Assembly: GCF_002837185.1 (NCBI RefSeq)
Contig: NZ_KZ477990.1
Coordinates: 124,001 to 188,000, forward strand
DNA length: 64,000 bases
Origin: Pseudomonas fluorescens
GTDB taxonomy: Bacteria > Pseudomonadota > Gammaproteobacteria > Pseudomonadales > Pseudomonadaceae
Direction of reading: 5' to 3'
A program made the position numbers and the translations under genes. Each line of letters starts with the position of its first letter. Positions within the stretch are counted from its first letter, which is position 1. Positions 8,630 through 18,570 of the stretch are shown piece by piece. The notes beneath the pieces were generated by a model, which was not told the origin of the DNA, did not search any database, and saw nothing but the letters and a program-made list of their open reading frames with translations.

Positions 8630-9725
8630 TTACAGGCCGGACTTCAGGCTGGCTTCCAGGTATTCGTCGATATCACCGTCGAGCACCTTGTCGCAGTCGC
8701 TGCGTTCGATGTTAGTGCGCAAATCCTTGATCCGCGACGCATCGAGCACGTAAGAACGGATCTGGTGGCCCCAGCCGATGTCCGACTTGGTGTCTTCCAG
8801 CGCCTGGGACGCGGCGTTGCGCTTCTGCATTTCCTGCTCGTACAACTTGGCCCGCAACATTTTCATGGCGGTGTCCTTGTTGGCGTGCTGGGAGCGCTCG
8901 TTCTGGCAGCTGACCACGGTGTTGGTCGGTACGTGGGTGATACGTACGGCCGAGTCGGTGGTGTTTACGTGCTGGCCACCGGCGCCGGAGGAGCGGTAAG
9001 TGTCGATGCGCAGGTCGGCCGGGTTGATCTCGATTTCCACCTTGTCGTCGATCTCCGGGGAGACGAACACCGCCGAGAAGGAAGTATGGCGACGGTTGCC
9101 GGAGTCGAACGGGCTCTTGCGCACCAGACGGTGTACGCCGATCTCGGTACGCAACCAGCCAAAGGCGTATTCGCCCTTGATGTGCACGGTCGCGCCCTTG
9201 ATACCGGCGACTTCACCGGCGGACAGCTCCATGATGGTTGCGTCGAAACCGCGCTTGTCGGCCCAGCGCAGGTACATGCGCAGCAGGATATTGGCCCAGT
9301 CCTGGGCCTCGGTGCCACCGGAACCGGCCTGGATATCCAGGTAGGCATTGTTCGGGTCCATTTCATGGCTGAACATGCGGCGGAATTCAAGCTTGGCGAG
9401 GTTTTCCTCGAGACGGGCCAGCTCGGCGACAACATCGCCCACTGCGCCTTCGTCATCTTCTTCGACGGCCATGTCCAGCAGGTCACGGCAATCGGCCAGG
9501 CCGGTGTTCAGTTCGTCAAGGGTGTCGACGATCTGCGCCAGCGCAGCGCGCTCGCGCCCCAGTTCCTGGGCGTACTCGGGTTTGTTCCAGACACTCGGAT
9601 CTTCAAGCTCGCGATTGACTTCGGTCAGACGCTCATGCTTTTGATCGTAGTCAAAGATACCCCCGAATAGTTTCGGAGCGCTCGGACAGGTCCTTGATGG
9701 TGTTAAGGATCGGGTTGATTTCCAT
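8630..9725 (-). CDS. prfB: Peptide chain release factor 2, expressed by programmed +1 frameshift
   Basis: Two joined frames. The first starts at ATG 9725 ([18 protein letters not shown]) and reaches an in-frame UGA at 9653-9651. The second continues with [16 protein letters not shown] to 8630. With the +1 shift the product is 364 residues, the normal RF2 length. It carries the tripeptide SPF (stop recognition) and GGQ (SGAGGQHVN, peptidyl-tRNA hydrolysis). RF2 terminates at UGA and UAA. The in-frame UGA gives the known autoregulation: low RF2 favours the shift. It is not a pseudogene. Confidence 0.96.
9650..9665 (-). promoter_or_regulatory. prfB programmed frameshift site
   Basis: On the minus strand the sequence is CGGGGGTATCTTTGAC: a G-rich Shine-Dalgarno-like block, then CTT TGA C. 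This is the classic RF2 recoding element. Confidence 0.95.
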
Positions 9726-9848
9726 GGCGGGCAGCACTCGTTGGCGAACTTTTGAAAGCCGGCGAGTATAACGGCAAACGCCTGGAAACGGCAGTCCACC
9801 CGGCCGAAAAGGCAGAGGTTTGTACACAATCCCAAGACCGACGAAGAG

Positions 9849-9947
9849 CCAAATGTGGGAGGGGGCTTGCCCCCGATGGCAGTCTGTCTGCCAATGAAGT
9901 TGTGACTGACACACCGCTATCGGGGGCAAGCCCCCTCCCACATTTGG
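9849..9947. repeat. REPIN (paired REP elements)
   Basis: Two inverted REP copies, GTGGGAGGGGGCTTGCCCCC (from 9855) and its complement (ending near 9941), are separated by about 40 bases. The whole forms a long hairpin. It matches the REPIN type known from P. fluorescens SBW25. It lies between prfB and wspR. A second copy at 29211 has a very similar central segment. Confidence 0.85.
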
Positions 9948-9965
9948 CTTTGCGCCGGCCTTGAA

Positions 9966-10967
9966 TTATTCGATACCCACCTGATTACGCCCATTATGCT
10001 TGGCCATATACAGTCCCTTGTCCGCCGCCATGATCAACTGGCGACAATCGGTGCCCTGTACGGGTGTCAACGTCGACAACCCAATGCTGATGGTCAGGCT
10101 CGACCCTTCCGCCGGCGCGATATGCGGGATTTTCAGGGCGGCCACCGCCATGCGCAGTTTTTCCGCCACCAGCCGCGCACCGCCCGGCGAGGTGTTGGGC
10201 AGCACCAGCGCGAACTCTTCGCCGCCATAGCGTGCCGGCAGGTCCGAGGGACGGCTGCTGGCTTCGCGGATGGTGTTGGCGACTTTGCGCAAGGCTTCGT
10301 CACCCTCGACGTGGCCAAAGCTGTCGTTGTAGGTCTTGAAGAAGTCCACATCGATCATCAGCAAGGAGAGCTGGGTCTGGTCGCGCATGGCACGGCGCCA
10401 TTCCAGTTCCAGGTATTCGTCGAAGTGACGGCGATTGGACAGCCCGGTCAGGCCATCGGAGTTCATCAGCCGTTGCAGCACCAGGTTGGTGTCCAGCAAC
10501 TGTTGCTGGCTGACCCGCAGCGCACGGTAAGCCGCGTCGCGCTGCAACAGGGTCATGTAGGAGCGCGAGTGATAGCGAATGCGCGCCACCAGTTCAATAT
10601 TGTCCGGCAGCTTGACCAGGTAATCGTTGGCCCCGGCGGCAAAGGCGGCGCTCTTGATCAGCGGGTCTTCCTTGGTGGAAAGCACGATGATCGGGATATT
10701 CGCCGTGGCCGGGTGGTTGCGGTATTCGCGCACCAGGGTCAGGCCGTCGAGGCCGGGCATGACCAGGTCCTGCAGGATCACGGTCGGCTTGATGCGAATC
10801 GCCTGGGCGATCGCCTGGTGCGGGTCGGCGCAAAAGTGGAAATCGATGTTTTCTTCATGGGCCAGGCCGCGCCGCACGGCTTCGCCGATCATGGCCTGGT
10901 CGTCGACCAGCAGCACCATGGCGGCGTTTTCGTCGGTCTTGAAGTCGTCGAGCTGTAAATCATTCAT
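9966..10967 (-). CDS. wspR: Diguanylate cyclase response regulator WspR
   Basis: 333 residues. A receiver domain (1-130) has phospho-acceptor Asp67 in [12 protein letters not shown] and acidic VDD at 21-23. A short coiled-coil linker follows, then a GGDEF domain with the active form GGEEF (248-252). The inhibitory I-site RPSD (239-242) lies exactly 5 residues upstream, so c-di-GMP feedback inhibition should work. Phosphorylation by WspE activates c-di-GMP synthesis and biofilm formation. It is the last gene of the wsp operon, 52 bases after wspF. Confidence 0.96.
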   Translation of the reverse strand: MNDLQLDDFKTDENAAMVLLVDDQAMIGEAVRRGLAHEENIDFHFCADPHQAIAQAIRIKPTVILQDLVMPGLDGLTLVREYRNHPATANIPIIVLSTKEDPLIKSAAFAAGANDYLVKLPDNIELVARIRYHSRSYMTLLQRDAAYRALRVSQQQLLDTNLVLQRLMNSDGLTGLSNRRHFDEYLELEWRRAMRDQTQLSLLMIDVDFFKTYNDSFGHVEGDEALRKVANTIREASSRPSDLPARYGGEEFALVLPNTSPGGARLVAEKLRMAVAALKIPHIAPAEGSSLTISIGLSTLTPVQGTDCRQLIMAADKGLYMAKHNGRNQVGIE

Positions 10968-11019
10968 GAGCAGTCACCTGAATTACTGCCTGCAAACCAG
11001 CACGGCCGGAGATGTTCGA

Positions 11020-12027
11020 TCATGCAAAGACCTCCAGCAATCGCGGCGCAATTCTATCCAGTGGGCGAATTTCAACAGCGGCGTCAATCGCCGCCGCCGC
11101 TTTGGGCATCCCATACACCGCCGAACTCAACTGGTCCTGGGCGATGGTCAAATATCCTTGTTCGCGCATCAACTTGAGGCCCTGGGCCCCGTCGCGCCCC
11201 ATGCCGGTCAGCAGTACGCCGACGGCGTCACCGATCCAATAGCTGGCGACACTTTCGAAAAACACGTCGATGGAAGGCCGGTAGATCTCGTTCACCGGCT
11301 CTGCGGTATAGGCTAGCGTGCCATTTTTCAACAAGCGAATATGGTGGTTGGTGCCGGCCAGCAAGACCACGCCGCTCTGCGGTGGCTCACCCTCTCGCGC
11401 CAGGCGCACCGGCAGGCCGGACGCACTGCTCAACCACTCGGCCATGCCGGCGGCGAACACCTGGTCCACATGCTGGACCAGCACGATGGCGGCGGGAAAG
11501 TCACGCGGCAAAGCCTTGAGCAGCACTTCCAGGGCCGCCGGGCCACCCGCCGACGAACCAATGGCCACCAGGCGTTGCCGCTTGCCGGTACTGCGCTGCG
11601 GTGCGGTCTCAGCGCGCACGCGGGGGCCACGCTGGCCGATCAGCCAGCCAATGTTGAGGATCTTGCGCAACAACGGCGCTGCCGCATCCCTGGGGTTGCC
11701 CACGCCGAGCGCCGGAGTGTCCACCACATCCAGGGCGCCGTGGCCCATGGCTTCGAACACCCGGCTCATATTGGCCTGGCGATCGACAGTCACCAGCAGA
11801 ATCGCACAGGGCGTCTCGGCCATGATCTGCCGCGTGGCCTCCACGCCGTCCATTACCGGCATGATCAAGTCCATCAGGATCAGGTCCGGCACCCGTTCGG
11901 CACAGCGCTGCACCGCTTCCAGGCCATTACTGGCCACCCATACCACCTCGTGCGCGGGTTCCAGGCTCAAGGCCCGCCGCAACGCCTCGACGGCCAGGGG
12001 CATGTCATTGACGATCGCAATCCTCAT
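11020..12027 (-). CDS. wspF: Chemotaxis-type methylesterase WspF
   Basis: 335 residues, CheB family. The receiver domain (1-125) has the Asp in ILMDLIMPVMDG. The C-terminal methylesterase domain (about 150-330) has the catalytic Ser in GSSAGGPAAL, a His in VLVQHVDQVF and the Asp region LLTGMGRDGAQG. It demethylates WspA and so turns the pathway down. Loss of function of wspF is the classical route to wrinkly-spreader morphs in SBW25. ATGA overlaps the end of wspE. Confidence 0.95.
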   Translation of the reverse strand: MRIAIVNDMPLAVEALRRALSLEPAHEVVWVASNGLEAVQRCAERVPDLILMDLIMPVMDGVEATRQIMAETPCAILLVTVDRQANMSRVFEAMGHGALDVVDTPALGVGNPRDAAAPLLRKILNIGWLIGQRGPRVRAETAPQRSTGKRQRLVAIGSSAGGPAALEVLLKALPRDFPAAIVLVQHVDQVFAAGMAEWLSSASGLPVRLAREGEPPQSGVVLLAGTNHHIRLLKNGTLAYTAEPVNEIYRPSIDVFFESVASYWIGDAVGVLLTGMGRDGAQGLKLMREQGYLTIAQDQLSSAVYGMPKAAAAIDAAVEIRPLDRIAPRLLEVFA

Positions 12028-14297
12028 GCCCGGGCGCCCCCGATCAGTTCAACCACGGCGTCGAGCAAGGCGTCGTCGTGGAAGCTGGCTTTGGCCAGAT
12101 AATAGTCGGCGCCGGCGTCGAGGCCTCGGCGTCGGTCTTCTTCCCGATCTTTGTAGGAAACCACCATCACCGGCAACGATTGCAGGCGACTGTCACGGCG
12201 CAAGAGTGTGACCAATTCAATACCGTCCATGCGAGGCATATCAATATCAGTGATAAGCAGGTCGAAATCCTCGGAACGCAAGGCGTTCCAGCCATCCATG
12301 CCATCGACCGCAACGGCCACTTCATAACCGCGATTGAGTAATAACTTGCGTTGCAGCTCACGCACGGTCAGCGAGTCGTCCACCACCAGCACCCGCTTGC
12401 GCGGTGCTTCGGTGGCCTGCCGGGTGCGCCGGGCGATACGTTCCAGACGGCCGGTGTTGAGCAACTTGTCCACCGAACGCAGCATGTCTTCCACGTCGAC
12501 GATCAGCACCACCGAGCCATCGTCGAGCAAGGCGCCGGCGGAAATATCCTGGACCTTGCCCAGGCGATCATCCAGCGGCAATACCACCAGGGTGCGCTCA
12601 CCGATAAAGCGCTCCACGGCGATCCCATACACGGCATCGCGCTCGCGGATTACCACCACTTTCAAGGTATCCGAAGGGGTTTGCCCCGGTGGTCGCTGCA
12701 ACAGCTGGCTGGCGGCCACCAGGCCGACATGTCGGCCCTCGTGCCAGAAATGCTGGCGCCCTTCCAGTTGCACAATGTCCTCGGGCGCCAGGTCGCACAT
12801 GCGTTCGATGTGCGCCAGCGGGAAGGCGTAGGCCTCTTCACCGACCTCCACCACCAGGCTGCGCACTACCGACAAGGTCAACGGCACCTCCAGATGAAAG
12901 CGACTGCCCTGCCCCGCCGTCTGCTCCAGCACCACGGCGCCGCGCAGTTGACGCACCATATGCTGCACGGCATCCAGGCCGACGCCGCGACCGGACACTT
13001 CGGTCACCTTGTCGCGCAGGCTGAACCCCGGCAGGAACAGGAACGTGAGCAGTTCTTCCTCGCTCAGGCGCAACGCGGTTTCCACGGGCGACAGGTGCCG
13101 GTCGACAATGGTGCCGCGCAAGCGCTCAAGGTCGACGCCGTTACCGTCATCGCTCAACTCCAGCACCAGCAGCCCGGCTTGATGCGACGCGCGCAGGCGA
13201 ATCAAGCCTTCCGCCGGCTTGCCCGCCAGCAGCCGCTGCTCGGGCATTTCGATGCCGTGGTCGACGGCATTGCGTAATAAATGCGTGAGTGGGGCCTCGA
13301 GCTTTTCCAGCACATCGCGGTCGACCTGAGTCTTTTCGCCCTCGATCTCCAGGCGCACTTGCTTGCCCAGGCTGCGGCCGAGGTCACGCACCATGCGCAC
13401 CTGCCCGGCCAGCACATCGGCAAACGGGCGCATGCGACAGGCCAACGCGGTGTCGTAAAGCACCTGGGCCCGCTGGCCGGCCTGCCAGCCATACTCGTCC
13501 AGCTCGGCGTGCTTCTGCGCCAGCAGCGCCTGGGCTTCACTCAACAAGCGTCGGGTATCGGCCAACGCTTCGTGGGCCTCAAGGTTCAAATCGACGACCT
13601 TGAGGTGGCCCTCCAGGGTATCCAAGGCGCGCAGGCTGTTGCTTTGCAGGCGCTTGAGGCGCTGCAGGCTGGCCAGGTAAGGCTTGAGTCGCTGGGTTTC
13701 CACCAACGATTTGCTGGACAGGTCCAACAGGCTGTTCAAGCGCTCCGCCGTGACCCGCAGTACGCGCTCACCGCCTTCGGTCATGCGCTTGCCCTGGCGC
13801 GGCGGCTCGCTGATGACGGCGGGCGCAGGCTCAGGTTCGGGCGGCAGCGCTTCGATCACCGGCATGGGAGCGGGTTCCGGTTTCGGCGCGACCAAGGCGG
13901 TGGGATGCGACGGGTCCAGCAAGCGCTCCATCAGCGCCACATAGGCCTGGATATCCGCCGTCCCGACGTCATTGCCCGGGGTGGCAATGCGCATCAGCAA
14001 ATCCGTACCCTGCAGTAACGCGTCGATATGTTCGGGCTGCAGGTACAAGCGCGCTTCCTGGGCGCTGACCAGGCAGTCCTCCATGACATGGGCCACGCTG
14101 ACGCCAGCATCCACCCCGACAATCCGCGCCGCGCCCTTGAGCGAGTGCGCAGCGCGCATGCAGGCCTCAAGCTGGTCGGCCTGGGTCGGGTTGCGCTCCA
14201 GGGCCAGCAGGCCTGCACTGAGCACCTGGGTCTGCGCATCGGCTTCCAGACTGAACAGTTCCAACAGCGAGGCATCGCGCATCTGGTCGGGGGTCAT
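12024..14297 (-). CDS. wspE: Hybrid CheA-type histidine kinase WspE
   Basis: 757 residues from ATG 14297, which overlaps the wspD stop by 3 bases (ATGA); the longer upstream reading runs into wspD and is rejected. Domains in order: HPt with phospho-His in AHSLKGAARIVG, dimerisation helices, ATPase with N box (HLLRNAVDHGIE) and G box (GRGVGLDAV), a CheW-like domain, and a C-terminal receiver with Asp in LLITDIDMPRMDG. It takes the WspA signal and passes phosphate to WspR and WspF. Confidence 0.96.
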   Translation of the reverse strand: MTPDQMRDASLLELFSLEADAQTQVLSAGLLALERNPTQADQLEACMRAAHSLKGAARIVGVDAGVSVAHVMEDCLVSAQEARLYLQPEHIDALLQGTDLLMRIATPGNDVGTADIQAYVALMERLLDPSHPTALVAPKPEPAPMPVIEALPPEPEPAPAVISEPPRQGKRMTEGGERVLRVTAERLNSLLDLSSKSLVETQRLKPYLASLQRLKRLQSNSLRALDTLEGHLKVVDLNLEAHEALADTRRLLSEAQALLAQKHAELDEYGWQAGQRAQVLYDTALACRMRPFADVLAGQVRMVRDLGRSLGKQVRLEIEGEKTQVDRDVLEKLEAPLTHLLRNAVDHGIEMPEQRLLAGKPAEGLIRLRASHQAGLLVLELSDDGNGVDLERLRGTIVDRHLSPVETALRLSEEELLTFLFLPGFSLRDKVTEVSGRGVGLDAVQHMVRQLRGAVVLEQTAGQGSRFHLEVPLTLSVVRSLVVEVGEEAYAFPLAHIERMCDLAPEDIVQLEGRQHFWHEGRHVGLVAASQLLQRPPGQTPSDTLKVVVIRERDAVYGIAVERFIGERTLVVLPLDDRLGKVQDISAGALLDDGSVVLIVDVEDMLRSVDKLLNTGRLERIARRTRQATEAPRKRVLVVDDSLTVRELQRKLLLNRGYEVAVAVDGMDGWNALRSEDFDLLITDIDMPRMDGIELVTLLRRDSRLQSLPVMVVSYKDREEDRRRGLDAGADYYLAKASFHDDALLDAVVELIGGARA

Positions 14298-14995
14298 GCG
14301 AAGCTCCGGGTCACGGCGGACAACAGTTGAGCCTCGTCCAGCCAGCGCAGGCTGCGGCCTTTCCACTGCAATACGCCCTGGGTGAAACGCGCGCTGGCCT
14401 GCGTACCGGAGGCCGACGCGGCGCTCAAGGTGCGCTCATCGATGGCATGGATGCCATCCACTTCGTCCACCGGCACAACCACCGGGCCATCCTGCGCGGC
14501 TATGATCAGCATGCGCGGCATGATGCGCCCGCCGGTGGCGCCGGTATTGGCGCTGTCCAGGCCAAGCAGTTCCACCAGCGACAGGCAAGCCACCAATGCG
14601 CCGCGTACGTTGGCCACGCCCAGCAATGCGCGGGAGCGCTGGTGCGGCAAGGAGTGGATCGGTTGCAAGGGCGCGACTTCCACCAGGCAACGGGTAGCGA
14701 TGCCAAGCCACTCTTCGCCGAGGCGGAACATCAGCAAGGAGCGGGTGGCCACCGGGTTATCGAGCTCGCCAGCGGCTTGCGCGGGACGCTCGTCCTGCGC
14801 CAGGGCATAGCGGTCGAGCAGGCGCGTGGCCGCGGCCGAATACACCGAGCAGTTACGGCAATGGATGTGGTCCGCCAGCAAGGGGCAGGATTTGTCGCCA
14901 TGAATGCCGATGCGGTTCCAGCAGTCGTCGATGGCTTGGGTTTCGGCCAGGGTCAGGTCCAGGCCTGCGGTGTCCAGCGCGTCAGGGCTACTCAT
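14294..14995 (-). CDS. wspD: CheW-like adaptor WspD
   Basis: 233 residues. The N-terminal third has a Cys-rich patch (CPLLADHIHCRNCSVY); the CheW domain follows (about 85-225; LMFRLGEEWLGIATR, SRALLGVANVRGALV). It couples the receptor WspA to WspE. Its start overlaps wspC by 4 bases and its end overlaps wspE, showing tight translational coupling. Confidence 0.93.
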   Translation of the reverse strand: MSSPDALDTAGLDLTLAETQAIDDCWNRIGIHGDKSCPLLADHIHCRNCSVYSAAATRLLDRYALAQDERPAQAAGELDNPVATRSLLMFRLGEEWLGIATRCLVEVAPLQPIHSLPHQRSRALLGVANVRGALVACLSLVELLGLDSANTGATGGRIMPRMLIIAAQDGPVVVPVDEVDGIHAIDERTLSAASASGTQASARFTQGVLQWKGRSLRWLDEAQLLSAVTRSFA

Positions 14996-16251
14996 CGTTT
15001 GGACTCACTGTCAGCTCGCTCGCTACGCGCGGCGCGCGCCTGCAAACGACGCGCCCCCGCACTGTCGCCCTGGGCCTCCAGCAACGCGGCCAGGTGCATC
15101 AAGGCCTGCGGATGCTGCGGCTCAAGGTATAAGGCTTTACGGTAATACCCTTGGGCTTGCGGGGCATTGCCGGCCACATCGCTGAGCAAGCCCAGCCAGT
15201 AGAACACCTGGGCGGCCGGCGGATGACTGCCCAGATAGCGCTCGCACGCAGCCCGGGCCTCGGCACTTTTGCCCTCATTGGCCAAGGTGGCGATCTGGTT
15301 GAGCAACTCGCCGGCCTCCGTGTGCGGTGCCTTGACCGGCGCCGTCCGGGCGCTGACCGTACTGAACGGGCGCGGCTTGAGCGCAACAGGTGCCGCACTG
15401 CGCGGCGGCGTGGGCGCCGGCACCGGTACAAACACCGGGACCGGGGCGGCCGACGCCACATGCCGACTGAACGCAAAGGATTGCGGCACGCCAATCGAAC
15501 GCATGCCATGGCGTCCCAGCAGGCTGCCTTCGGCCGGGCCGATAAACAGCACGCCGTCGACGTGGGTCAGTTCCTTGAGCACATCGAAGACTTGCTTCTG
15601 GGTGGGCTGATCGAAATAGATCAGCAGGTTGCGACAGAACACAAAATCGTAGCTGGGCTCGTTGGCCAACAGTGCCGGGTCGAGCAGGTTGCCGACGTGC
15701 AGGCGCACTTGCTCGCGCACCCGGTCGGCGATGCGGTAGGCACCGCCGTCTTCAGTGAAATGCCGGTCGCGAAATTCAAGATCGGCGCCGCGAAAGGAGT
15801 TCTTGCCGTACACACCGCGGCGGGCACGCTCCACGGACAGCGGGCTGACGTCCATCCCTTGCACTTTGAATTGGTGGGGCGCCAGGCCGGCGTCGAGCAG
15901 GGCCATGGCAATCGAATAGGGTTCTTCGCCGGTGGAACAGGGCAGGCTGAGAATGCGCAAGGCGCGCATCTGGTTGATCTCGGCCAGGCGTGCATGGGCC
16001 AGGCGGGCCAAGGTCGCAAAGGACTCGGGGTAGCGGAAAAACCAGGTTTCGGGAACGATCACCGCTTCGATCAGTGCCTGCTGCTCATCATGGGAGCTGT
16101 GCAGAAGCTGCCAGTACGCGTCCGCGGTCTGCGCCTGGGACACCTGGCAACGCTGGCGCACCGCACGCTCGATGATCGCTTCGCCCACCGAAGCGACGTC
16201 CAGGCCGATGCGTTCTTTCAGAAAGGCCGAGAAGCGCGGATCACTGCTCAT
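14992..16251 (-). CDS. wspC: CheR-type methyltransferase with TPR tail, WspC
   Basis: 419 residues. The CheR N-terminal and SAM-binding domain covers about 1-270 (PETWFFRYPESF, LSLPCSTGEEPYSIAMALLD, DFVFCRNLLIYFD). A Pro-rich linker with many Pro/Val/Ala follows (about 270-320), then a C-terminal tetratricopeptide segment (about 330-410). It methylates glutamates of WspA. Starts with an ATGA-type overlap with wspB. Confidence 0.95.
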   Translation of the reverse strand: MSSDPRFSAFLKERIGLDVASVGEAIIERAVRQRCQVSQAQTADAYWQLLHSSHDEQQALIEAVIVPETWFFRYPESFATLARLAHARLAEINQMRALRILSLPCSTGEEPYSIAMALLDAGLAPHQFKVQGMDVSPLSVERARRGVYGKNSFRGADLEFRDRHFTEDGGAYRIADRVREQVRLHVGNLLDPALLANEPSYDFVFCRNLLIYFDQPTQKQVFDVLKELTHVDGVLFIGPAEGSLLGRHGMRSIGVPQSFAFSRHVASAAPVPVFVPVPAPTPPRSAAPVALKPRPFSTVSARTAPVKAPHTEAGELLNQIATLANEGKSAEARAACERYLGSHPPAAQVFYWLGLLSDVAGNAPQAQGYYRKALYLEPQHPQALMHLAALLEAQGDSAGARRLQARAARSERADSESKR

Positions 16252-16760
16252 AGGCTCAACTCGCTGGAAAACAGCAACGCACGCACGTCATCGGTCAACA
16301 GCTCGGCTACGCCGATCCATTGCATCAAGCCCAGCGCATCTTCGCGCACCGGCCCCAGGTAGGGCGCCTGGCGGTTATCCAGGCCATAGGGCTGGAACTC
16401 GGCGGGGTCGCAACGCAGGGTGTCGGTGGCCTGCTCCAGGATCAGGCCCAGCCACCGCGCCTGGCTCCAGGGTTGTGGCTGATAATTGACCAGCACCAGC
16501 CGCGTGCTGGTACGGGCATGGGCCACGGTACCAAAGGTCAGTGCGCTCAGGTCGATCACCGGCACCAGCGCGCCGCGATGGGCAAAGATGCCCGCCACCC
16601 ACACAGGTGCCTGGGCGATGGGCTTGAGCGGCAGGCGCGGCAGCACCTCGACCACTTCAGTCGCCTTGAGGGCAAAGCGCTCACTGCCGATGTGGAACAC
16701 CAGGAACAACGCCTTTTTCACTGCCGCGACGGCGCCGCGTTTAGCCGCGAAGTCGCTCAT
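16248..16760 (-). CDS. wspB: CheW-like adaptor WspB
   Basis: 170 residues, essentially one CheW domain (FLVFHIGSERFALKATEV; PVWVAGIFAHRGALVPVIDL). It links WspA to WspE, together with WspD. ATGA overlap with the wspA stop. Confidence 0.93.
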   Translation of the reverse strand: MSDFAAKRGAVAAVKKALFLVFHIGSERFALKATEVVEVLPRLPLKPIAQAPVWVAGIFAHRGALVPVIDLSALTFGTVAHARTSTRLVLVNYQPQPWSQARWLGLILEQATDTLRCDPAEFQPYGLDNRQAPYLGPVREDALGLMQWIGVAELLTDDVRALLFSSELSL

Positions 16761-18382
16761 CAGACTTTGAAACGCGACACGCCACTGCGCAGACCCACCG
16801 CGACCTGGCTCAGTTCATCAATGGCAAAGCTGGCCTGGCGCAGGGACTCGACGGTCTGGCTGCTGGCATCCCCCAGTTGCACCAACGCGTGGTTGATCTG
16901 CTCGGCGCCGGTGGCCTGGGCCTGCATGCCTTCGTTGACCATCAACACCCGCGGCGCGAGGGCCTGCACCTGGTGGATGATTTGCGACAGTTGCTCGCCC
17001 ACTTGCTGCACCTCGAACATGCCGCGGCGCACTTCTTCGGAAAACTTGTCCATGCCCATCACGCCCGCCGACACGGCCGACTGGATCTCGCGCACCATCT
17101 GCTCGATGTCGTACGTCGCGACGGCGGTCTGGTCGGCCAGGCGGCGGACTTCGGTGGCGACCACGGCAAAACCGCGCCCGTACTCACCGGCTTTCTCGGC
17201 CTCGATGGCGGCGTTGAGGGACAGCAGGTTGGTCTGGTCAGCCACTTTGACGATGGTCACCACCACCTGATTGATGTTGCCGGCCTTTTCATTGAGGATC
17301 GCCAGCTTGGCGTTGACCAAGTCGGCGGCGCCCATCACCGAATGCATGGTTTCTTCCATGCGTGCCAGGCCTTGTTGACCGGAACCGGCGGCGACCGAAG
17401 CCTGGTCGGCGGCGGTCGACACTTCGGTCATGGTGCGCACCAGGTCCTTGGAGGTCGCGGCGATTTCACGCGATGTGGCGCCGATTTCAGTGGTGGTGGC
17501 GGCGGTTTCGGTGGCCGTGGCCTGTTGCTGCTTGGAGGTGGCGGCAATCTCGGTCACCGAGGTGGTGACCTGCACCGACGAACGCTGCGCCTGGGAGACC
17601 AGCGCGGTCAGCTCGGTCATCATGTCGTTGAAGCCGGTTTCGACCATATTGAATTCGTCATTGCGCTCCAGGTTCAGGCGCTTGCTCAGGTCGCCCGTGC
17701 GCATGGTTTCGAGGATATCGACGATGCGTTTCATCGGCGCCATGATTGCGCGCATCAACAGCAGACCACACAGCGCGGCGGCCAGCACCGCCAGCAGCAG
17801 CGAGACGCCCATGCTGATCTTCGCGGCCTCGACGGCATCATCGATGGCGGCGGTGGCCTCGTCGGCAACTTGTTTGTTCTGCTGGATGATGTCATTGAGC
17901 TTCGCGCGGCCTGCGACCCAGGCGGGCGTCAGTTGCTCGTTGAACAGCCTGAGGGCCTCCACGGCGTTGTTGCTCTGCTGCGCCTGGAGCACTTGGGCGA
18001 GGATCTGGTTGTAGCGCTGGTGGATTTTTTCGAAGGCGTCGAAATCGCTGCGATCCTGGGTGAAGTTGATCGTCTGGGCGTAGTCGGCCATGTATTTCTC
18101 AAGGCGTGCCTCGAAAGACTTGTAGTCCTGCTTGTCCTCCTCGGAAATGCCCTGGTTTTTGTGGATGCCCACCAATTCCTGGGTTTGCAGGTAGCTGTCG
18201 ACCCAGGCGCTGCGAATCATCGAGCTGAAAAACACGCCAGGCACCGCGTCATCGCGCACGGAGCTCTCACTGGTTTCGATTTTCAACAGGCGCGAATACG
18301 AGAGCACGACCATCAGCAGCATGATCGCGATAATTACCGCAAAGCTCGCCAAAATCCGTTGGCGCAGGGTCCAGTTCTTCAC
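16760..18382 (-). CDS. wspA: Membrane chemoreceptor-like sensor WspA
   Basis: 540 residues from GTG 18382, which follows GAGGA with 6 bases between. This start gives [14 protein letters not shown], as in P. aeruginosa WspA; an upstream ATG at 18403 is the alternative. Membrane helix 1 (about 10-30), a periplasmic four-helix-type domain, helix 2 (about 190-212), HAMP, and the methyl-accepting signalling domain with hairpin tip [20 protein letters not shown]. It senses surface contact or envelope stress and controls WspE. Confidence 0.95.
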   Translation of the reverse strand: MKNWTLRQRILASFAVIIAIMLLMVVLSYSRLLKIETSESSVRDDAVPGVFFSSMIRSAWVDSYLQTQELVGIHKNQGISEEDKQDYKSFEARLEKYMADYAQTINFTQDRSDFDAFEKIHQRYNQILAQVLQAQQSNNAVEALRLFNEQLTPAWVAGRAKLNDIIQQNKQVADEATAAIDDAVEAAKISMGVSLLLAVLAAALCGLLLMRAIMAPMKRIVDILETMRTGDLSKRLNLERNDEFNMVETGFNDMMTELTALVSQAQRSSVQVTTSVTEIAATSKQQQATATETAATTTEIGATSREIAATSKDLVRTMTEVSTAADQASVAAGSGQQGLARMEETMHSVMGAADLVNAKLAILNEKAGNINQVVVTIVKVADQTNLLSLNAAIEAEKAGEYGRGFAVVATEVRRLADQTAVATYDIEQMVREIQSAVSAGVMGMDKFSEEVRRGMFEVQQVGEQLSQIIHQVQALAPRVLMVNEGMQAQATGAEQINHALVQLGDASSQTVESLRQASFAIDELSQVAVGLRSGVSRFKV

Positions 18383-18527
18383 AGTAATTCCTCGCAGATC
18401 CATTCAAATGGAGGGGAGTATAGCTGAGCGATGGCGTGTATTAACCAATGGTTTGCGGGGACACTGCAGGTGCCAGCGCCGCCCTTGGGGCAGGCGCCCT
18501 GGCGCTTTGAACCAAGCCCGGTTTGAA

Positions 18528-18552
18528 TGTGGGAGCAGGCCCGCCCCCACAT
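18528..18552. repeat. Single REP-like palindrome
   Basis: ATGTGGG at 18528-18534 pairs with CCCACAT at 18546-18552 around a GC-rich centre. It lies between wspA and the DUF533 gene. Confidence 0.55.
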
Positions 18553-18570
18553 GTGGACAGGTAGGCGGTT

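Noticed and set aside
16877..18427. 516-codon plus-strand open frame opposite wspA
   Set aside because: Mirror of a high-GC gene; His/Gly-rich translation with no domain and no ribosome site. The same applies to long frames opposite kup (23226-25094), lysS (7037-8602), opgD (19567-21252), rimO (25208-26542) and wspE (12351-14018).
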